Shown in pieces: positions 60,589 to 64,000 of a DNA stretch of 64,000 bases. Positions within the stretch are counted from its first letter, which is position 1. Each line of letters opens with the position of its first letter. Below the pieces are notes generated by a model. It was not told the DNA's origin. It ran no database searches and worked only from the letters and a program-made list of their open reading frames with translations. Origin of the DNA: Spirochaetota bacterium (GTDB lineage Bacteria; Spirochaetota; Spirochaetia; SPDA01; JAJSAL01); NCBI GenBank assembly GCA_024274705.1, contig JAJSAL010000008.1:1-64000 (forward strand), written 5' to 3'. Position numbers and translations under genes: made by a program.

Positions 60589-61515
60589 GTGCTCCGTAAG
60601 ATAATAGAAGTAGCGGATGAAGGCAGATATCTTTCATGCAGCCGCGGTTTTCTTCTGATCTTGCAAAAAAGTGAGGAAATCGGCCGAATCCCCCTTGATG
60701 ACATTGCTGTACTCATGCTTACCGCCCGGGGTGTTGTAGTCTCAAAAGAAGTAATGATACGAATTGGCGAACGCGGGGGAGTGGTGATTCTCTGCGGAAA
60801 AAACTTCAGTCCCGTATCCTACGTTTTGCCTAGAAACGGTCATTATGAGTTCAGCGGACGCTTGTACGACCAACTTGAAAGCAGCATACCACTCAGAAAG
60901 CAGTTATGGCGCTCTATTGTGGTGGCAAAAATAAAACATCAAGCCCGTATACTGAGTTTGTTCAAAAAGGATGAATACAAAAATCTGCTTCACATCGCCG
61001 AAACAGTTACTTCGGGAGATAAAGAAAATCGCGAGTCTCACGCGGCAAGAGTGTATTGGAAAAGCCTGTTTAATGGTGCCTTTAAGCGGGACCCGAACGA
61101 ACCAGGAGTAAACCATATCTTAAATTACGGCTACGGTGTGCTCAGGGCCACCGTTGCAAGGGCGGTTTGTGCAGCCGGCCTGGAACCGGCACTGGGTATC
61201 CACCACTGCAATAGAATGAATCCCCTGTGCCTTGTCGACGATCTGGTGGAACCGTATCGTCCCTTATTCGATCTTGCGGCTGTCAAACTATCAAATGAAG
61301 AACCGCTGGAACTCAATCCTGAAAATAAAAGAAAAATAATACAGCTTAATTGGATGGGCTTTTTAACGGATAAAGGAACAACTCCATTGATCTCCGTTCT
61401 TGAACAAATGGTTCTTTCGCTTGTGGAAAGCTTTAAAAACAAAAAAAATCTGCTAAGAATACCGGAGTTACCCGATGAAACTACCTTGTATGAGATGTTA
61501 CAAAAGTGTTTTTAA
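60589..61515 (+). CDS. cas1: CRISPR integrase Cas1
   Basis: A 308-aa Cas1 of the II-C type, which with Cas2 inserts new spacers. Metal-binding residues are in the blocks ESHAARVYWKSLF (Glu), LGIHHCNRMNPLCLVDDLVEPYRPLFDLA (His, Asp and Glu; written as one family block). The N-terminus LRKIIEVADEGRYLSCSRG is the usual beta domain. The start is GTG at 60589, eight bases after the cas9 stop. No cas4 or csn2 is present, which defines subtype II-C. Confidence 0.95.
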   Translation: MLRKIIEVADEGRYLSCSRGFLLILQKSEEIGRIPLDDIAVLMLTARGVVVSKEVMIRIGERGGVVILCGKNFSPVSYVLPRNGHYEFSGRLYDQLESSIPLRKQLWRSIVVAKIKHQARILSLFKKDEYKNLLHIAETVTSGDKENRESHAARVYWKSLFNGAFKRDPNEPGVNHILNYGYGVLRATVARAVCAAGLEPALGIHHCNRMNPLCLVDDLVEPYRPLFDLAAVKLSNEEPLELNPENKRKIIQLNWMGFLTDKGTTPLISVLEQMVLSLVESFKNKKNLLRIPELPDETTLYEMLQKCF

Positions 61516-61529
61516 ACGGATTCAGGCTT

Positions 61530-61835
61530 ATGTGGATGATTGTCTTATTTGACCTTCCTGTCGTAGCAAAACCGGATCGAAAAGCTGCAAGCCTGTTTAG
61601 GAGATTCTTACTTGATGAAGGTTTTCATATGAGCCAGTATTCTGTATATTACCGCCTTCTCTCCGGCAAGGAGGCGGTTGAAGCGTATACAAATAAAATA
61701 AAAAAAGCCTTACCACAAAAGGGGAAAGTTGATATTATTAGTATCACGGATAAACAATATGAAAATATCCATTCGTTTTCAGGACACGAAGCAAAAAGAA
61801 GAAAAAAAACGAGCAAACAATACCAGTTATTCTGA
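61530..61835 (+). CDS. cas2: CRISPR adaptation protein Cas2
   Basis: A 101-aa ferredoxin-fold protein that scaffolds the Cas1-Cas2 integrase. The first strand MWMIVLFDLPVVAKPDRKAASLFRRFLLDEGF holds the conserved Asp. The YSVYYRLLSGKEAVEAY and KVDIISITDKQYENIHSFSG segments follow. The frame opens at GTG 61506 inside cas1, but the ATG at 61530 gives the canonical family start. It ends with a basic tail and lies 70 bases before the first repeat. Confidence 0.93.
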   Translation: MWMIVLFDLPVVAKPDRKAASLFRRFLLDEGFHMSQYSVYYRLLSGKEAVEAYTNKIKKALPQKGKVDIISITDKQYENIHSFSGHEAKRRKKTSKQYQLF

Positions 61836-61904
61836 TACGGAAAGGTTTTTTTCCGATTCATTTGAGACTTATTTACTTAACAGCAGAGGAATTATATCAC
61901 CTCT

Positions 61905-62910
61905 ACCTTATCACACTCAGAAATGAGGTCAATCCGCAACAATAGGATAAGATGCTGTATATCCTCCTGAACCTTATCACACTCAGAAATGAGGTCAATC
62001 CGCAACCAAAACGACCGTAGACGGCGTGAAGTTCGAACCTTATCACACTCAGAAATGAGGTCAATCCGCAACTAACAGTAGCAGTCGGATATGATACAGC
62101 AGACCTTATCACACTCAGAAATGAGGTCAATCCGCAACCTGCTTAATCATTTTATGTACAAATGCTTCACCTTATCACACTCAGAAATGAGGTCAATCCG
62201 CAACACAGCACAAATACAAACACTGTTGACACAGACCTTATCACACTCAGAAATGAGGTCAATCCGCAACATTTTTGATCAGTAATGTCCGTTTAGGTTC
62301 ACCTTATCACACTCAGAAATGAGGTCAATCCGCAACTATATGTACCTACTCCGTTATCATCGATGAACCTTATCACACTCAGAAATGAGGTCAATCCGCA
62401 ACCGCGATGAAGAGGGACCGATCTGTAAATGGACCTTATCACACTCAGAAATGAGGTCAATCCGCAACTGCAATTTGTGTTTTCGAATCAACTTTCAGAC
62501 CTTATCACACTCAGAAATGAGGTCAATCCGCAACCAACAACGGTAGATTTGGATAGCGACGCATACCTTATCACACTCAGAAATGAGGTCAATCCGCAAC
62601 TAAATTCCTCTACCTATTCTATCACTATAAACCTTATCACACTCAGAAATGAGGTCAATCCGCAACTAGGAATTGTCTCGGGTAATCAGGAGCTCGACCT
62701 TATCACACTCAGAAATGAGGTCAATCCGCAACTGGGAACTTGTTGCGCGTATCCAGGGCCTACCTTATCACACTCAGAAATGAGGTCAATCCGCAACCAT
62801 AAACATTTGGTTGAAAACATGGTCCGAACCTTATCACACTCAGAAATGAGGTCAATCCGCAACGGAATACCCGCTTACAACCTCTTTGCCAAACCTTATC
62901 ACACTCAGAA
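61905..62910 (-). CRISPR. CRISPR array, 15 full 36-bp repeats plus one degenerate repeat
   Basis: Repeats start at 61905 and then every 66 bases to 62697, then at 62762 and 62828. All 15 are identical by eye. On the plus strand each begins ACCTTATCACACTCAG and ends GGTCAATCCGCAAC. A sixteenth copy at 62893 matches for 18 bases and then diverges. The 15 spacers are 30 bases, except two of 29. The crRNA sense is the minus strand (repeat 5' GTTGCGGATTGACC), because that strand pairs with the tracrRNA. Each minus-strand repeat contains TTGACC, 16 bases, TAAGGT with an upstream TGA, a promoter-like arrangement at the repeat-spacer edge. The degenerate repeat suggests that the older end is at 62.9 kb. 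Confidence 0.97.
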
Positions 62911-63007
62911 TGAATGGAATTAAAAACAACGACAAGAGTCAGTTGATACAAACCACTATATGGAAAATAAACAAGACATGCCTTCAGGAATTTGAACAAG
63001 ATTTACT

Positions 63008-63067
63008 TTATCTGTAGGTACCGCCGCGTATCCTGCCGCGGCCAAATATGAATAAACCTACAGATAA
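63008..63067. repeat. 12-bp inverted repeat beyond the CRISPR array
   Basis: TTATCTGTAGGT (63008-63019) and ACCTACAGATAA (63056-63067) are perfect reverse complements around 36 bases that include two CCGCG-type blocks. No U-run follows on either strand. It may be a structured RNA, a recombination site or the relic of a mobile element. The rest of 62911-63101 shows nothing recognisable. Confidence 0.6.
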
Positions 63068-63101
63068 CAGCGATGAGGACAGTACTTCTCATTCGAATTG
63101 T

Positions 63102-63470
63102 TCACCCCGGTAGTACTAACCGTTTGAATTCCATTTTCGAGTTCTGGAAATTAATAAGGTATCCCAGCCTGAATCCTGAAATATGCAGGTAATTAAGCAG
63201 CTGAGCCATATGTTCGTTTCCCAGTACTTTTACCGATTTAAGCTCCAAAATGACTTTCCCGTTTACAACAAGATCCGCCAAATACTCTCCTACTACATTG
63301 CCTTTAAATGCAACAGTAAAGGGTACATTGTAACTGACTGCCAAACCTAAGCTTTTCAGTTCGTAAAACAAAGCGTTGTGATAGCACCGCTCAAGCAGTC
63401 CAGGACCCAATTCCCGGTGAACCGTAAACACGGCGTCCAGAATTTGAACTGATAATTCGTGATAAATCAT
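63102..63470 (-). CDS. GxxExxY family protein (PD-(D/E)XK-like)
   Basis: A 122-aa protein of the GxxExxY family, named for the motif here seen as GPGLLERCYHNALFYEL. The later EYLADLVVNGKVILELKSVKVL carries the D...ExK pattern of PD-(D/E)XK nucleases, followed by HMAQLLNYLHISGFRLGYLINF. No function is established for the family. It lies next to the CRISPR array, but such genes are widespread and no functional link is implied. The ribosome site AGGAGG is visible upstream of the ATG. Confidence 0.88.
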   Translation of the reverse strand: MIYHELSVQILDAVFTVHRELGPGLLERCYHNALFYELKSLGLAVSYNVPFTVAFKGNVVGEYLADLVVNGKVILELKSVKVLGNEHMAQLLNYLHISGFRLGYLINFQNSKMEFKRLVLPG

Positions 63471-63479
63471 AACAGCCTC

Positions 63480-63836
63480 CTAAACGGTTTTTCTGTTTTT
63501 AGAAGCTGTTCACTTTTGGGGCTGTCAAGGCTGGGCCTTCAGGTCCACTTGTATTGGCCTTTACTGCCCCAAAATGAACGGTACAATGAAAAAACCCGTG
63601 AAGGAGGACGAAATGTGCATCCATCCCTGTCGTGTCCTGTCGTGTAAGTCGTGGCAACCATTGAACAAAGCCACGACATGGGAACATTTTTTTTGCAAAA
63701 CCACTCTATGAAATCCCACCCACTTGCCGGCAGCCTTCCATAAACCTGTCATTAGGTATATAGTAGAGGAAAATCCCCTCTCTTACTGTTTTAAAGAACG
63801 GCCTTTTAACACCTAAGTGAGAAACAGAGCAGTGAT
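63480..63836. other. Intergenic region before the helicase gene, with inverted repeats
   Basis: About 360 bases without a supported gene. It contains an imperfect 14-bp inverted repeat (GTTCACTTTTGGGGC at 63508-63522 and GCCCCAAAATGAAC at 63566-63579) with a nested AAGGC/GGCCTT stem. It also has a tandem CCTGTCGTGT pair (63627-63646), and a GTCGTGGC/GCCACGAC hairpin (63648-63677) followed nine bases later by eight T. The last may be a weak plus-strand terminator. Confidence 0.5.
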
Positions 63837-64000
63837 ATGAAATTCAGCGACTTTTCAATTCCTTCCACTATCCTGAATACCCTTAAACGAATGGGATTCG
63901 ACGAGATGACGCCGATTCAGGAAGAAACATACCCGATTATATCCCAGGGACACGATCTCTGTGCCCTCGCCCAGACAGGTTCCGGTAAAACGGCAGCCTG
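63837..64000 (+). CDS. DEAD-box RNA helicase (partial, 5' end)
   Basis: The first 54 codons of an ATP-dependent RNA helicase run off the right edge. The start MKFSDFSIPSTILNTLKRMGF is typical of the RhlE/DeaD group. The Q motif (MTPIQEETYP) and the start of motif I (ALAQTGSGKTAA) are present. Nothing can be said about the missing domains. Confidence 0.88.
   Translation, partial: MKFSDFSIPSTILNTLKRMGFDEMTPIQEETYPIISQGHDLCALAQTGSGKTAA

Noticed and set aside
62091-62923. Long ORFs inside the CRISPR array that encode LITLRNEVNPQ-type repeats
   Set aside because: The 66-base repeat-spacer period is a multiple of three, so the repeat is open in one frame by chance. No ribosome sites and no real protein family.
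63102-63470. GxxExxY protein as a CRISPR accessory nuclease
   Set aside because: The family is common outside CRISPR loci, lies on the opposite strand and beyond the old end of the array, so adjacency alone is weak.
1-64000. tRNA, rRNA, integrase, transposase or prophage genes
   Set aside because: I looked for them and found none that I could support; a dedicated tRNA scan could still reveal a missed one.

Overview
The window is a bacterial chromosome segment, most likely from a free-living anaerobic or facultative member of the Spirochaetota. The pointers are an archaeal-type two-subunit phenylalanyl-tRNA synthetase (a known spirochaete trait), periplasmic sugar-binding proteins of spirochaetal style, lipoproteins, a CHASE2 adenylate cyclase and an RpoS-like sigma gene behind a sigma-54 promoter. 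The assignment rests on gene content only. No tRNA or rRNA gene was recognised.

Layout. 1-10 kb: comM and yraN (DNA uptake and processing), a PatB-type C-S lyase divergent from an MFS carrier, a DUF4230 gene pair of which the first is broken by a stop codon, yjbQ, and a two-gene phosphorelay (hybrid kinase plus double-receiver regulator). 10-18 kb: a secreted protein, an adenosine-specific kinase family protein, pheT/pheS, an ornithine-cyclodeaminase-like enzyme, an intact Phd/VapC pair and a HAD phosphatase. 18-22 kb: an XRE-cupin regulator followed by reductase, CoA-transferase and thiolase genes for C4 acyl-CoA metabolism. 22-28 kb: a long lnt, the sigma-54-driven sigma factor, and amtB-glnK-DUF3786. 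28-35 kb: an envelope/signalling cluster (CHASE2 cyclase, secreted protein, beta-barrel, FecR, NHL lipoprotein).

35-51 kb, all on the minus strand, is a bacterial microcompartment (BMC) locus. A ribose-type ABC transporter, an aldo/keto reductase, an AllA-like cupin, a TIM-barrel protein, a GntR/UTRA regulator, two dehydrogenases, a class II aldolase, an FGGY kinase and a LmbE/PIG-L deacetylase lead into three shell genes (BMC-T, BMC-H, BMC-P) and a CoA-acylating aldehyde dehydrogenase with an encapsulation-peptide-like N-terminus. The last gene is a deoC that has lost its catalytic core. The simplest reading is a sugar metabolosome: import, phosphorylation, aldol cleavage to an aldehyde, and oxidation of that aldehyde inside a shell. 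The original deoxyribose-phosphate aldolase appears to have been lost. The substrate is unknown.

51-57 kb holds a DUF438/hemerythrin/PAS protein with a small coupled ORF, acetyl-CoA synthetase, and decayed toxin-antitoxin genes (a frameshifted vapB-like antitoxin and a parE with a nonsense codon). 57-63 kb is a complete type II-C CRISPR-Cas locus: a minus-strand tracrRNA with a consensus promoter and terminator, cas9 (1089 aa), cas1, cas2, and 15 full 36-bp repeats plus one degenerate repeat. The repeat sense strand is opposite to cas transcription and each repeat carries a promoter-like sequence, as in Neisseria. The window ends with a GxxExxY protein and the start of a DEAD-box helicase.
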